From Galbibacter sp035306585 (GTDB taxonomy: Bacteria > Bacteroidota > Bacteroidia > Flavobacteriales > Flavobacteriaceae): a stretch of 64,000 nt of DNA. The number at the start of each line of letters is the position of its first letter. Positions within the stretch are counted from its first letter, which is position 1. A model generated the notes under the pieces. It had not been told where the DNA came from. It ran no database searches and saw only the letters and a program-made list of their open reading frames with translations. This document shows, in pieces, positions 32,025 through 41,892 of the stretch. The DNA lies in the NCBI RefSeq assembly GCF_035306585.1, contig NZ_DATGNU010000008.1, forward strand, positions 1 to 64,000, read 5' to 3'. Made by a program: the position numbers and the translations under genes.

Positions 32025-32843
32025 TTAAAGTTCTTTTTGAGCACATTTCTTAAGGGCTTCAAGTAATTTTTCTTGAGTTGCGATGGTAAGTTGAAGATAA
32101 TGATTTCTGGTCTGTGATAGGTTTTCTGAGTTTAGAACTTCATCTTCTCGAGCATATCCACCATGGAGTACTTGTTGAATGTCAGTACATCCAAAACTTT
32201 TAAAAAGTTGTATATAATCTTTCTCGAGGTCAAACAACTTTTGCTCTGCTAGATGCTTTAATTTTATCTGCTGCTCGAGTTCTAATTGTCTATTTACTCT
32301 TGCTTGTTCTGCTAATTGACGTTGTTTCGCTATCTTTTCTTCTAACTCCCTTTGTTGTTCCAAAAGGCGTTGTTTTTCCTGTTCAAGCTTTTTTTGCTCT
32401 TGCAAGTAATTAATTGTTTCTGTAGAATTGTCGGCTTGAGTGTTCGTTGTTTCTGGGGTGTAATTAATAGAGGCGGAGACGCCACCACTGGTGCAAATAT
32501 CTAATTTTGACATTAAGAACTGCAAGTGCTCATAAGCATGTTGGGAGTAGAATCTTCCTGCTTCCCAATCCACAGGATCCGTAGCTTGTTTTAAATTGTC
32601 TAAACCATCTAAGATAGGAGGGACAGCCTCTGAGCAACCACAGGTTTCAACGAGTGATTTAGTTTTTTCCAAGGCTTCTAAAGCTCTATCTGCATAATAC
32701 TTTTGGTGATCAAAGTTATCTGAGCTTAAGGATTTTTTGGTATGAGAAAGGGCATAGGTGGCTTGTGAGTAAGCAGAATTGCATTGGGCAATACTGTACT
32801 GGGTAATAAAAATAAGGAGAAAAAACAATGTTGTTTTCTTCAT
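32025..32843 (-). CDS. Secreted coiled-coil protein of unknown function
   Basis: The 272-residue protein has a signal peptide (about residues 1-19, ending YSIAQ). An N-terminal helical domain with several cysteines follows (about 20-120; CNSAYSQATYALSHTKKSLS, VETCGCSEAVPP). A linker then leads to a long charged coiled coil of about 80 residues (QEQKKLEQEKQRLLEQQREL) and a final helical part with Cys. The helical repeats resemble a TPR-like bundle. It stands alone. I do not recognise a named family. Confidence 0.65.
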   Translation of the reverse strand: MKKTTLFFLLIFITQYSIAQCNSAYSQATYALSHTKKSLSSDNFDHQKYYADRALEALEKTKSLVETCGCSEAVPPILDGLDNLKQATDPVDWEAGRFYSQHAYEHLQFLMSKLDICTSGGVSASINYTPETTNTQADNSTETINYLQEQKKLEQEKQRLLEQQRELEEKIAKQRQLAEQARVNRQLELEQQIKLKHLAEQKLFDLEKDYIQLFKSFGCTDIQQVLHGGYAREDEVLNSENLSQTRNHYLQLTIATQEKLLEALKKCAQKEL

Positions 32844-33024
32844 GACAATATGTAATTAAGTTCAATTATTTTGGGTGAAACAATAATACAACTTAAATTG
32901 TAATTCGAAAAACCTTTGTGGTGAACATCCTTTAAATAGTGGCTAAAGTTAGCTTTTAAAAGGTTTAGTCCTTTTGGATTGTTAATGGTATAACGAAAGC
33001 CTTTACGATATTAAATTTTAGTAT

Positions 33025-33903
33025 ATGGATAAAATTAAAACTTCAGATTATCGCGTAGATAATACAATTCATCTTAAAGATCTACCTACGCTTAACATGT
33101 TAAACACTACGGAAAAAAAGTTAAAAAAGCGTCTGCGTGATACCCGTGATAAACTAAGTAAATTACAAGATGTCTTTTATGCTCATAACAAGTACAGTGT
33201 CCTGGTATGTTTTCAAGGTATGGATACTGCAGGAAAGGATAGTCTTATTCGGGAGGTGTTTCAGGATTTTAACTCACGAGGTGTTGTGGTTCACAGTTTT
33301 AAAACACCGACCTTTAAAGAAAAGCAACACGACTATTTATGGCGTCACTATAGAGCCCTTCCTGATCGAGGGAAGTTTGGTGTTTTTAACCGAACTCATT
33401 ATGAGAATGTCCTCGTAACCAGGGTACATCCAGAATATATCCTTGGGGAGAATATCCCAGGGATCAATAGTGTGGATGATATTGATGAAAACTTCTGGGA
33501 AGCTCGATTTGAGCAAATCAATAACTTTGAAAAACACCTAGTGGCCAATGGTACAATAATTTTTAAATTTTTTCTTCATATTTCCAAAGAGGAGCAAAAA
33601 AACAGACTGCTAAGAAGATTGATTCGAGTGGATAAAAACTGGAAGTTTTCCCCTGGCGATTTGGAGGAAAGAGAATTGTGGGATCAGTATCAGGACTGTT
33701 ATGAGAAAGCCATCAATAACACCTCTACAAAAGTGGCACCTTGGTATATCATCCCTTCTGATAATAAAAAAGCAGCACGAACAATAGTAGCGGACATTCT
33801 TTATGACGAATTAAAAGTTATTGAGGAAGTACGTTATCCAACTCTGGACCCGAACATCAAATCGCAAATTGAACATTACAAACAACTATTAAATGAGTCA
33901 TAG
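33025..33903 (+). CDS. ppk2: Polyphosphate kinase 2 family protein
   Basis: The 292-residue PPK2 enzyme has Walker A FQGMDTAGKDSLIREVF (about residues 63-79), the lid-module segment HDYLWRHYRALPDRGKFGVFNRTHYENVL with the basic residues that bind polyphosphate, and the Walker B-like IIFKFFLHISKEEQKNR. PPK2 enzymes use polyphosphate to phosphorylate nucleotides (NDP or NMP). The subclass, and thus the nucleotide preference, cannot be fixed by eye. The gene is monocistronic. Confidence 0.92.
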   Translation: MDKIKTSDYRVDNTIHLKDLPTLNMLNTTEKKLKKRLRDTRDKLSKLQDVFYAHNKYSVLVCFQGMDTAGKDSLIREVFQDFNSRGVVVHSFKTPTFKEKQHDYLWRHYRALPDRGKFGVFNRTHYENVLVTRVHPEYILGENIPGINSVDDIDENFWEARFEQINNFEKHLVANGTIIFKFFLHISKEEQKNRLLRRLIRVDKNWKFSPGDLEERELWDQYQDCYEKAINNTSTKVAPWYIIPSDNKKAARTIVADILYDELKVIEEVRYPTLDPNIKSQIEHYKQLLNES

Positions 33904-34118
33904 CATTTTTAGACCGCTTTGTAGGATGATCTAAGGAGGTTGGGATTTAGAAGTTCTAATAGGACCATAAACTACGGCATGTATGTTATAATATCTTAGA
34001 TGTTAAAATCTCAACATTTTTGTCTGGTATTGAGAAAATTCTAGGTTTCTTAAGTTCACAAACTACAAATAAGTTTATCTTCGCAAGATAACTTAAACTT
34101 AAACTAAATTTATTTGGC

Positions 34119-35768
34119 ATGGCAATAATTACTTTTGTAGGCTTTACCCTTCTAGTAGCGGTAATAGCTTATTTTGCTACACGTAAAACAAATGAAAAGA
34201 CTTCAGATGGCTATTTTCTAGGCGGAAGGAGCCTTACCGCTGGTGTGGTTGCTGGTTCACTATTGCTGACCAATCTATCCACCGAACAAATCGTCGGACT
34301 TAACGGACAAGCCTTCTCTGAGGGGCTCTCTGTAATGGCTTGGGAAACATTGGCAGCTATATCGATCGTAGTTACCGCGATTTTTTTATTACCTAAATAT
34401 TTAAAAGGAGGACTCACTACAGTTCCACAATTCTTAGAAATACGGTATGATAAGACCACCAAATCTATTGCTTCTGGATTGTTTTTATTAGGCTATGTAG
34501 TTATTCTTTTACCAATTGTATTGTATTCTGGATCCATCGCCATTTCTGATATGTTTAATGTTCCAGCTCTTCTGGGTGTTTCTCATGAGGTTTCTATTTG
34601 GATTTGTGTATGGGGAATTGGGGTTATTGGATCCATATATGCCATTTTTGGTGGGTTAAAGGCCGTTGCAGTCTCCGATACTGTCAATGCTATTGGACTT
34701 TTAATTGGAGGGTTAATGATCCCTGTGTTTGGGTTAATGGCTATAGGTGATGGTTCTGTGACCGAGGGAATCACAACATTGATGGCGGAGGCACCTGAGA
34801 AGTTCAAATCCATGGGGACACCTACTAATTCCGTTCCTTTTAGTACAATATTCACTGGGATGATGCTTGTTCAGTTATTTTACTGGGGAACCAATCAAGC
34901 GATTATCCAACGTGCGTTGGCAGCCAAAAATCTGAAAGAAGGACAGAAAGGACTTTTGTTAGCAGCATTTTTTAAGATATTAGGGCCGCTCATTGTTGTG
35001 CTTCCAGGTATTATTGCATATTACCTTTTAGGAAATGAAATTGATACTCCTGATAGAGCGTATGCTTTACTTGTCAGTGCTGTTTTACCAAAAGTATTTT
35101 TAGGTTTTTTTGCAGCCGTTTTGTTTGGTGCCATTTTAAGTTCTTTCAATAGTGCTTTAAATAGTTCGGTAACACTATTTTCCATCGATTTCTACACAGA
35201 GTATATTAAAAAGGATGCCTCCGAACTTGATGTGATCCGCAAAGGAAAATACTTCGGAATTGTCCTTGCTATTCTCTCGATGCTAATTGCGCCTCTGATT
35301 GCAAAGGCTCCTCAAGGATTGTTTGGTTATCTTCAAGAGGTAAACGGTTGTTATAGTATACCAATTCTTACCATCATCGTTGTGGGGTATTTGACAAAAA
35401 GGGTTCCCGCATTGGCTGCCAAAGTTGGAATTCTTTCAGGAAGTTTACTTTATATCATTAGCCAATTCATCATAAAACCAATTGTGTCCAATAACGCTGT
35501 TGAAGCAGCTATGGCCTCAGGTGTTACGGATGCCACCGAATTGGCCCTTGTGGAATCGCAGGCATACCCACACTATCTGCATGTGATGGCAATTCTGTTT
35601 GTTACAAACATTATCATCATGTTAGTGATCGGGAAATTATATCCAAGGAAAACTGAATTTGTTCTTGAATATACTGAGAAAGTAAATATTGAGCCCTATA
35701 AGTATTTGGTGCCAGTTGGATTGTTCATCTGTGCGATCGTAGTGGGTATATATTACTACTTCTCATAA
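34119..35768 (+). CDS. Sodium/solute symporter (SLC5/SSS family)
   Basis: The 549-residue protein has about 14 membrane helices in the LeuT-like arrangement. It carries the SSS landmarks GYFLGGRSLTAGVVAGSLL near residue 30, IYAIFGGLKAVAVSDTVNA in the fifth helix region, and AAVLFGAILSSFNSALNSSV, which holds the Na+-site serines. The overall pattern is closest to the sugar-type SGLT/YidK branch. The substrate is not certain. A terminator separates it from the pxp genes, so a shared operon is unlikely. Confidence 0.88.
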   Translation: MAIITFVGFTLLVAVIAYFATRKTNEKTSDGYFLGGRSLTAGVVAGSLLLTNLSTEQIVGLNGQAFSEGLSVMAWETLAAISIVVTAIFLLPKYLKGGLTTVPQFLEIRYDKTTKSIASGLFLLGYVVILLPIVLYSGSIAISDMFNVPALLGVSHEVSIWICVWGIGVIGSIYAIFGGLKAVAVSDTVNAIGLLIGGLMIPVFGLMAIGDGSVTEGITTLMAEAPEKFKSMGTPTNSVPFSTIFTGMMLVQLFYWGTNQAIIQRALAAKNLKEGQKGLLLAAFFKILGPLIVVLPGIIAYYLLGNEIDTPDRAYALLVSAVLPKVFLGFFAAVLFGAILSSFNSALNSSVTLFSIDFYTEYIKKDASELDVIRKGKYFGIVLAILSMLIAPLIAKAPQGLFGYLQEVNGCYSIPILTIIVVGYLTKRVPALAAKVGILSGSLLYIISQFIIKPIVSNNAVEAAMASGVTDATELALVESQAYPHYLHVMAILFVTNIIIMLVIGKLYPRKTEFVLEYTEKVNIEPYKYLVPVGLFICAIVVGIYYYFS

Positions 35769-35793
35769 AAGCCATAAAACTATTTACAGATAG

Positions 35794-35825
35794 AAAGATA
35801 CGCCCGATTGGCGTATCTTTTTGGT
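35794..35825 (+). terminator. Rho-independent terminator of the symporter gene
   Basis: AAAGATACGCC (35794-35804) pairs perfectly with GGCGTATCTTT (35810-35820) and is followed by T. The stem of 11 bp is strong. Confidence 0.9.
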
Positions 35826-35903
35826 TATAAACCCATAGGCGGTTTAACTAAGTACGTGGATTTTTAGTATTTTTATTCAAAATGCTAGAAACACGAAATA
35901 TTT

Positions 35904-36632
35904 ATGTTCAGACCAGCCCTGAATTGCGACTTAGGTGAGGGAACTAATAATGAAGCACACATCATGCCTTGGATAAATTCATGTAGCATTGCATGTGGAG
36001 GACATGCTGGTAATCTTAAGAGTATGGAAAGGGCAATCATGCTTGCCAAAGAAAATAATATTTTTGCCGGTGCGCATCCTTCTTATCCAGATCGAGAAAA
36101 TTTCGGCAGAGTCCCAATGAAAATGGCGGATCACGAATTTATTTTCAGTATTAGAGGTCAACTTGAAGATTTTAATCTTATGCTCGAAAAGCATCAAGTA
36201 CCGCTACATCACATTAAGCCTCATGGCGCATTATACAATCAAATTGCGATAGATCTCCAGGCCTCCTACAGATTTTTAGAGGCTATTGAAAACTATAAAT
36301 CCATTTGTTTTTTGTATGTGCCATTTGGATCCATAATCGCAGAAGTTGCAATAAAACAAGGTTTCTCTATAAAATATGAAGCCTTTGGTGATCGTTGTTA
36401 CATGGACGATCTTAGTCTTATGCCGCGAAACCGTCCTGGTGCAGTAATTCAGGACAAACAGCAGGTATACGATCAGATTTTTAACATTTATACAAAAGGT
36501 AGGGTGATAACTAATACGGGAAACAAGGTGGAATTAAGGGCTGATACCTTTTGTATTCACTCAGATACCGCCGATGCCTTTATGATACTTAAATTTTTAC
36601 AAGAACAATTTCAAAAATCTGAATTTGGATAA
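35904..36632 (+). CDS. pxpA: 5-oxoprolinase subunit PxpA (LamB/YcsF family)
   Basis: The 242-residue protein has the LamB/YcsF start LNCDLGEGTNNEAHIMPWIN, then SIACGGHAGNLKSMERAI, GAHPSYPDRENFGR and HIKPHGALYNQ. These carry the conserved Asp, His and Gly residues of this TIM-barrel family. With PxpB and PxpC it cleaves 5-oxoproline (pyroglutamate) to glutamate using ATP, a damage-control reaction. It is first of three overlapping genes. Confidence 0.92.
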   Translation: MFRPALNCDLGEGTNNEAHIMPWINSCSIACGGHAGNLKSMERAIMLAKENNIFAGAHPSYPDRENFGRVPMKMADHEFIFSIRGQLEDFNLMLEKHQVPLHHIKPHGALYNQIAIDLQASYRFLEAIENYKSICFLYVPFGSIIAEVAIKQGFSIKYEAFGDRCYMDDLSLMPRNRPGAVIQDKQQVYDQIFNIYTKGRVITNTGNKVELRADTFCIHSDTADAFMILKFLQEQFQKSEFG

Positions 36633-37350
36633 ATTTAAACTTTCATATAAGCCTTATGGCCAAAATGCACTGTTGATTGAATGGCCAAGGATGATAAATG
36701 AGTCGGTTTTGCAGGATATATTGAGGTTCAAACAGCTCATCGCAGTTGATTATCCTGAATTAGAACAGATTCCTGCGTATAATTCCCTTTGCCTTGTGGC
36801 GCGTAGACCGATAGATTTTGAAAAACTTACCGCTGGTATTAAAGCTATATATGCCAAAGGTTTTATCCTTCCCAAGCGCAATAAAAAAGTATGGAGGATT
36901 CCAGTGTGTTATGACTTGGATTTTGGAATCGATATGGAAGAATTTTCTCTGGAAAAGAAAATGCCAATACGTCACATTATTGATCTACATACCGAGCCTG
37001 TTTATACGGTATATTGTATAGGGTTCTTACCGGGTTTCATGTATTTAGGAGGGTTAAACAGCGCCTTAATTCAACCACGAAGATCTGAACCGCGCCTTAG
37101 CATACCCAAGGGATCTGTTGGTATTGGAGGAACACAAACTGGAGTATATCCACAAGAATCTCCTGGAGGATGGAATATTATTGGGAATTCTCCAGTGCCG
37201 TTATTTAACCCATCTAGTAAGAAACCTTGCATGATTTCCGTTGGGGATGGGATTAAGTTTTATCCAATTGATAAATCAGAACACCAGTTAATGACAATCC
37301 AAGTAGAAACAAAGATTTTTGAATTTAAATCTTACCAGAGCAATGATTGA
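36625..37350 (+). CDS. pxpB: 5-oxoprolinase subunit PxpB
   Basis: The 241-residue cyclophilin-like allophanate hydrolase subunit 1 family protein shows PVYTVYCIGFLPGFMYLGGL, RRSEPRLSIPKGSVGIGGTQ and TGVYPQESPGGWNIIGNSP, all typical of KipI/PxpB. It starts with TTG at 36625, overlapping the pxpA stop by 8 bases; no ATG is available near the family-typical start (GQNALLIEW follows about ten residues in). Coupled translation is likely. Confidence 0.92.
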   Translation: MDKFKLSYKPYGQNALLIEWPRMINESVLQDILRFKQLIAVDYPELEQIPAYNSLCLVARRPIDFEKLTAGIKAIYAKGFILPKRNKKVWRIPVCYDLDFGIDMEEFSLEKKMPIRHIIDLHTEPVYTVYCIGFLPGFMYLGGLNSALIQPRRSEPRLSIPKGSVGIGGTQTGVYPQESPGGWNIIGNSPVPLFNPSSKKPCMISVGDGIKFYPIDKSEHQLMTIQVETKIFEFKSYQSND

Positions 37351-38188
37351 GGTACTTAAGACAGGTTTTTTAACCAGCATACAGGATAGTGGGCGTTATG
37401 GGCACAGACATCATGGTGTACCAATAAGTGGTGCTATGGATGAGGTATCCGCTAATATGGCCAATGCATTACTTGGAAATAATAAAGAGGACGCAGTAAT
37501 GGAAATTACTCTTAGTGGACCTGAATTATTGTTTGAATCCGATGCTAGCATCGCTATTAGCGGAGCTTTTATGTCACCAACAATTAATGAGCAAGAATTA
37601 CTCAATGATGAAGTTTATCATGTGACGGCGGGTTCGATATTAAAATTTGGAAGGCCTAGACGCGGGATCCGGTGTTATCTAGCGGTTTTAGGTGGATTTA
37701 AAACAGTACGTGTTCTAGGGAGTCGTTCGTGGTATAGTTCGGTAACTCCAGTGGATCGTCTATCGGTAGGGATGCATTTACCACTGGCTGACAAGCCTGT
37801 GTTAAAGAAAAAACCTAAATTACCAGTTAATTCTGCTCATAATTATAATTCAAATATTATAGAAGTGGAGAAGGGGCCAGAGTTTGATCTTTTATCCAAG
37901 CATCAAAAGGCACAACTTCTCAACGGCATTTTCAATATTGCCAAACAAAATAACCGGATGGCCTACCAACTTAAGCAACAGATCCTAAAACATTCATATT
38001 CTATTTTAACTTCGTCAACTTTACCAGGTACAGTGCAATTGACACCTTCTGGTAGGTTAATTATCTTGATGAAGGATGCTCAGACCACTGGGGGGTATCC
38101 AAGGATCCTACAGTTAACAGATGCTGCTATAGCACTTCTTTCACAAAAAAGCACCTCAGAAGAAATAGATTTTGTCTTAAAACAATAA
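37343..38188 (+). CDS. pxpC: 5-oxoprolinase subunit PxpC
   Basis: The 281-residue allophanate hydrolase subunit 2 (KipA/PxpC) family protein has LTSIQDSGRYGHRHHGVPIS at the N-terminus, MDEVSANMANALLGN, and the C-terminal GTVQLTPSGRLIILMKDAQT followed by TGGYPRI. The start at 37343 gives the family-typical opening (IEVLKTGFLTSIQD). A TTG at 37319 would add eight residues without family likeness. It overlaps pxpB by 8 bases. Confidence 0.92.
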   Translation: MIEVLKTGFLTSIQDSGRYGHRHHGVPISGAMDEVSANMANALLGNNKEDAVMEITLSGPELLFESDASIAISGAFMSPTINEQELLNDEVYHVTAGSILKFGRPRRGIRCYLAVLGGFKTVRVLGSRSWYSSVTPVDRLSVGMHLPLADKPVLKKKPKLPVNSAHNYNSNIIEVEKGPEFDLLSKHQKAQLLNGIFNIAKQNNRMAYQLKQQILKHSYSILTSSTLPGTVQLTPSGRLIILMKDAQTTGGYPRILQLTDAAIALLSQKSTSEEIDFVLKQ

Positions 38189-38367
38189 TTTGAAAGCATC
38201 TTTGGTAGGATTTTCGAAAGAACTATTCTTTTAAAGGATGGCATGATGGTAAAGTCACTTAGCAGACATAGGAATGTTTTTACTTGATTTTAAGGGCTTT
38301 TACTTAATTCATTGAGCAAATGTTTAACTTCTGTATTAAAAAGATCCTGCTTTACAAATAAATTGAA

Positions 38368-38375
38368 TATTTTTG
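38368..38375 (+). promoter_or_regulatory. Putative -7 box of fabI
   Basis: TATTTTTG matches TAnnTTTG, 37 bases before the chosen ATG. The 224 bases between pxpC and fabI hold nothing else recognisable. Confidence 0.4.
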
Positions 38376-38412
38376 AAGTGTTTTTAAAACGAAAGAATTA
38401 ATCTTGAAGTAT

Positions 38413-39231
38413 ATGTCACATAATTTATTAAAAGGAAAAAGAGGAATCATTTTTGGAGCTTTGGATGAGAATTCCATTGCTTGGAAAACTGCAGTAAAAG
38501 CTCATGAAGAAGGTGCTGTTTTTGTATTGTCCAACGCGCCGATCGCAATGAGAATGGGGCAAATTAACGAGCTTGCAGAGCAAACTAGTTCACAAATTAT
38601 TCCAGCTGATGCCACTAACATCGAAGATCTTGAGAACTTAGTGGATCAGGCCGTTGAGATTCTTGGTGGTAAAATCGACTTTGTATTACATTCCATCGGA
38701 ATGTCTATAAACGTTAGAAAAGGAAGACATTATACCGACCAGAACTACGATTTCACCCAAAAAGGTTGGGATGTGTCGGCGTTATCTTTCCATAAGGTTT
38801 GTCAAACATTGTATAAAAAAGATGCAATGAACCAGTGGGGTAGTATTGTAGCACTTACCTATATGGCAGCTCAACGTGTTTTTCCAGATTACAATGATAT
38901 GGCAGACAACAAGGCTTATTTGGAATCTATCGCAAGAAGTTTTGGATATTACTTTGGAAAAGAAAAGAATGTTAGGGTAAATACCATTTCACAATCACCA
39001 ACGCCAACTACAGCTGGTAAAGGCGTAAAAGGTTTTGATGGGTTTATTGCTTACGCAGAAATGATGTCTCCACTTGGAAATGCAACTGCGGAGGATTGTG
39101 CTAACTATACCGTGAGTTTGTTCTCGGATTTCACGCGAAAAGTAACCATGCAGAATCTATATCACGATGGTGGCTTTACAAGTACTGGGGTGAGCAATGA
39201 TGTGATGGAAAAATTTATGAAGGAAGATTAA
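38413..39231 (+). CDS. fabI: Enoyl-[acyl-carrier-protein] reductase (NADH), FabI
   Basis: The 272-residue SDR-fold enzyme reduces trans-2-enoyl-ACP in each fatty acid elongation cycle. It has the FabI-type glycine region GKRGIIFGALDENSIAWKTA, the loop FVLHSIGMSIN, LTYMAAQRVFPDYNDMADNK with the catalytic Tyr and, seven residues later, Lys, and the C-terminal YHDGGFTSTG. The frame starts with a TTG at 38404, but the ATG at 38413 gives the usual short lead (SHNLLKGKRG). It is monocistronic, with a terminator behind it. Confidence 0.95.
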   Translation: MSHNLLKGKRGIIFGALDENSIAWKTAVKAHEEGAVFVLSNAPIAMRMGQINELAEQTSSQIIPADATNIEDLENLVDQAVEILGGKIDFVLHSIGMSINVRKGRHYTDQNYDFTQKGWDVSALSFHKVCQTLYKKDAMNQWGSIVALTYMAAQRVFPDYNDMADNKAYLESIARSFGYYFGKEKNVRVNTISQSPTPTTAGKGVKGFDGFIAYAEMMSPLGNATAEDCANYTVSLFSDFTRKVTMQNLYHDGGFTSTGVSNDVMEKFMKED

Positions 39232-39254
39232 TTCATAAATAGCAATACGATTTG

Positions 39255-39306
39255 AGCTGTTTAAAGGTTATATCAATGGATGATTACTTTAAACAGCTTT
39301 TTTAAT
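39255..39306 (+). terminator. Rho-independent terminator of fabI
   Basis: AGCTGTTTAAAG (39255-39266) pairs with CTTTAAACAGCT (39287-39298), followed by a T-rich run. Confidence 0.85.
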
Positions 39307-39320
39307 TTTATAACTTCGGT

Positions 39321-40322
39321 ATGAAACTTCAGTTTTCATTTATAATCCCGGTATATAACAGACCTGAAGAAGTTGAAGAACTTCTTGCAAGCATGGTACA
39401 TTTAAAAGAGGGTGGGGACTTTGAGGTAGTGCTGGTAGAGGATGGCTCTACCAGACCCTGTAAGGATGTTACTGATCGCTATAGCAATCAGTTGAATATC
39501 GCCTATTACTTCAAGGCTAATTCTGGCCCTGGAGATTCTCGTAATTACGGCATGGGGAAAGCTAAAGGAAATTACTTTATTATACTGGATTCTGATTGTA
39601 TTTTACCCAGTACGTATCTGGAGAGTGTGAAAAAAGGCCTTTCAAAGAAGTATACCGATTGTTTCGGCGGGCCGGATACAGCTCATGAATCTTTCTCTGC
39701 AATTCAAAAGGCCATTAACTACAGTATGACCTCTTGGCTAACCACTGGAGGGATCCGTGGAAAAAGTGGAAGTGTTAACAAATTTCAGCCCAGGAGTTTC
39801 AATATGGGGCTTTCAAAAAAGGCTTTTTTAACCACTGGGGGATTTGGTAAAATCCACCCAGGGGAGGATCCTGATTTAACACTGCGCTTATGGAAGGCTG
39901 GATTTGAAACGAAACTTATTCCGAATGCTTTTGTTTATCACAAAAGAAGGATTTCCTGGGAGAAGTTTTATATACAGGTAAATAAGTTTGGGATGACCCG
40001 ACCTATTTTAAATCAATGGCACCCTGAGTCACGTAAAATCACCTATTGGTTTCCCAGTTTGTTTATTTTTGGATTTTTGATCGCTCTATTATTTTGGTGT
40101 GCAGGTTTTAACTGGTTTTTAGGGGTTTATGGTCTATTTGCACTCCTGATTTTTATAGACGCGCTAAGAAGTACCAAAAGCCTTTATATAGCTGTGATGT
40201 CTGTATACGCTAGTGCTATCCAATTTCTAGGCTACGGTTTAGGCTTTGCTAAATCCACAATTTTAATTACCTTTTCAAAGAAAAAACCTGAAGTGCTTTT
40301 TCCAAATCTCTTTTTTAAATAA
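39321..40322 (+). CDS. Glycosyltransferase family 2 protein
   Basis: The 333-residue GT-A enzyme has FIIPVYNRPEEVEELLASM at the N-terminus, the donor-binding VVLVEDGSTRPC, the DSD metal motif in FIILDSDCILP, and the acceptor-side GGFGKIHPGEDPDLTLRLWK. Two or three C-terminal membrane helices (about residues 240-310) place it at the inner membrane. It is the first of three overlapping genes with ybbR and coaE. A TAACTTCG sequence ends only 2 bases before its ATG, so the message may be nearly leaderless. Confidence 0.88.
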   Translation: MKLQFSFIIPVYNRPEEVEELLASMVHLKEGGDFEVVLVEDGSTRPCKDVTDRYSNQLNIAYYFKANSGPGDSRNYGMGKAKGNYFIILDSDCILPSTYLESVKKGLSKKYTDCFGGPDTAHESFSAIQKAINYSMTSWLTTGGIRGKSGSVNKFQPRSFNMGLSKKAFLTTGGFGKIHPGEDPDLTLRLWKAGFETKLIPNAFVYHKRRISWEKFYIQVNKFGMTRPILNQWHPESRKITYWFPSLFIFGFLIALLFWCAGFNWFLGVYGLFALLIFIDALRSTKSLYIAVMSVYASAIQFLGYGLGFAKSTILITFSKKKPEVLFPNLFFK

Positions 40323-41290
40323 TGTTAAGAAAAGTCGGTAAAAAAATCAAAAAGCTCTTAAGCAGACCAAAGGCATCCATGTTTTTAATGTTTTTGGTCA
40401 TTTCATTTTTTATATGGTTTTTAATTACACTATCCGATACATATGTATCTCAGCTGAATTTCAAAGTCACCTATTCCGGTATCCCAAAGGAAAAATTAGT
40501 GTTAGGCAAACCTACCAATTCTATTGAAGCTACCGTTCAGGCTACTGGCTTTAAATTATTGACATACAGACTATTTAGGCAAAGTGTTGATCTTCCCTAT
40601 GCAGACTTTAGAAAGCAAAAAGACATCAATTACATGCTTGCTATCGATTTAGAATCCGCGATAAATAGACAATACAGTTCTCTAGTGGTTAAACGTCTGG
40701 ATTTGGATTCTTTAAAATTAACCTTAGGTGAAAATATCAAAAGAATCGTACCTGTGATTTCTCGGTTGTTATTCTCCTTTGAAGAGGATTTTAATTTAAG
40801 CGATTCCATTTCTATCGAACCTGATAGTATCTGGGTTCGTGGGCCAGAGGATGTTGTTTCTAAAATGGATCGAGTTCATACCGAAATTAAAAATTATAAA
40901 AATGTTCATAATTCCATTAATACTACCGTAAGACTTTCCTTACCAGATTCTCTTAATAACCTGGAATATCAGACCAAACAAGTGAATATTGTGGTGCCTG
41001 TGGAGCGTTATTCTGAAAAAGTATTAAAGTTAAATGTGCAGGTAAAAAACCTACCGTCAAACATCAGCATAAAGCTTTATCCTCCTATGGTTGAGGTGTT
41101 ATGTAAAGCCCCTATTTCTCAACTTAAAAATATTCAGATGACCGATTTTGAAGTGGAATGTGATTTTAATGATACCAATGATCAGATCCCTTATCTTATT
41201 CCAAGGATCACCAAAAAGCCATCATTTGTTAGTTCCGTCAAACTTATAGATCAAAAGATTGAATTTTTAACCAAAACTACAGCACAATGA
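40322..41290 (+). CDS. YbbR-like domain protein
   Basis: The 322-residue protein has one N-terminal membrane segment (about residues 19-41, MFLMFLVISFFIWFLI) and an extracytoplasmic part with YbbR-like beta repeats (NFKVTYSGIPKEKLVLG, DSISIEPDSIWVRGPEDVV, KVLKLNVQVKNLPSNISIKL). YbbR domains occur on proteins linked to cyclic di-AMP cyclase (CdaR) in Firmicutes. No cyclase gene is next to it here. It overlaps the GT2 stop by one base and coaE by four. Confidence 0.85.
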   Translation: MLRKVGKKIKKLLSRPKASMFLMFLVISFFIWFLITLSDTYVSQLNFKVTYSGIPKEKLVLGKPTNSIEATVQATGFKLLTYRLFRQSVDLPYADFRKQKDINYMLAIDLESAINRQYSSLVVKRLDLDSLKLTLGENIKRIVPVISRLLFSFEEDFNLSDSISIEPDSIWVRGPEDVVSKMDRVHTEIKNYKNVHNSINTTVRLSLPDSLNNLEYQTKQVNIVVPVERYSEKVLKLNVQVKNLPSNISIKLYPPMVEVLCKAPISQLKNIQMTDFEVECDFNDTNDQIPYLIPRITKKPSFVSSVKLIDQKIEFLTKTTAQ

Positions 41291-41871
41291 TCATAGGACT
41301 AACTGGAGGTATTGGTAGTGGCAAATCTACAATCGCCTCTTTTTTTAAGGAATTGGGAGTGCCTGTCTATATTGCGGATGACAGAGCAAAGCAGCTTATG
41401 GAAGATGATGAAAGTATTAAAAAACGCATCATAGAGGAATTTGGGGAAAAAGCATATGATGAATCTAAACCGAACCGATACTACATTGCTCAAATCGTGT
41501 TTAACAACCCTAGTAAACTTGCTGTTTTAAACGGAATCATTCATCCTGCGGTAAGAGCTGATTTTGATTCTTGGTACAAAAGGCAGGATGCTCCCTATGT
41601 GATAAAAGAAGTAGCCATACTTTTTGAATCTGGTGGAGATCAGTTGTGTGATGCTATCATTAGTGTAACGGCGCCAGAGGAAATTCGTATTGACCGTGTC
41701 GTTAACAGAGATCAAACTACTAGAGAGGCCGTAAAGGATCGCATCAAAAATCAGTGGACCGATCAGCAGCGGATCGAAAAATCCACCTATGTCATTGAGA
41801 ACATTGATCTAGACTCCACAAAAGAAAAAGTATATAAAATCCACGATCATATACTTAAAAAAACGATTTGA
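41287..41871 (+). CDS. coaE: Dephospho-CoA kinase
   Basis: The 194-residue P-loop kinase makes the last step of coenzyme A synthesis. It has Walker A IGLTGGIGSGKSTIASFF, then VYIADDRAKQLM with the conserved Asp, LNGIIHPAVRADF, VKEVAILFESGG-like VIKEVAILFESGG, and the lid INQW-like IKNQW. The length is normal. It overlaps ybbR in an ATGA arrangement. Confidence 0.95.
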   Translation: MIIGLTGGIGSGKSTIASFFKELGVPVYIADDRAKQLMEDDESIKKRIIEEFGEKAYDESKPNRYYIAQIVFNNPSKLAVLNGIIHPAVRADFDSWYKRQDAPYVIKEVAILFESGGDQLCDAIISVTAPEEIRIDRVVNRDQTTREAVKDRIKNQWTDQQRIEKSTYVIENIDLDSTKEKVYKIHDHILKKTI

Positions 41872-41892
41872 AACAAAAAATTTAACATTTTT

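Noticed and set aside
38404..38412. TTG start of fabI
   Set aside because: An ATG three codons later gives the usual FabI N-terminus.
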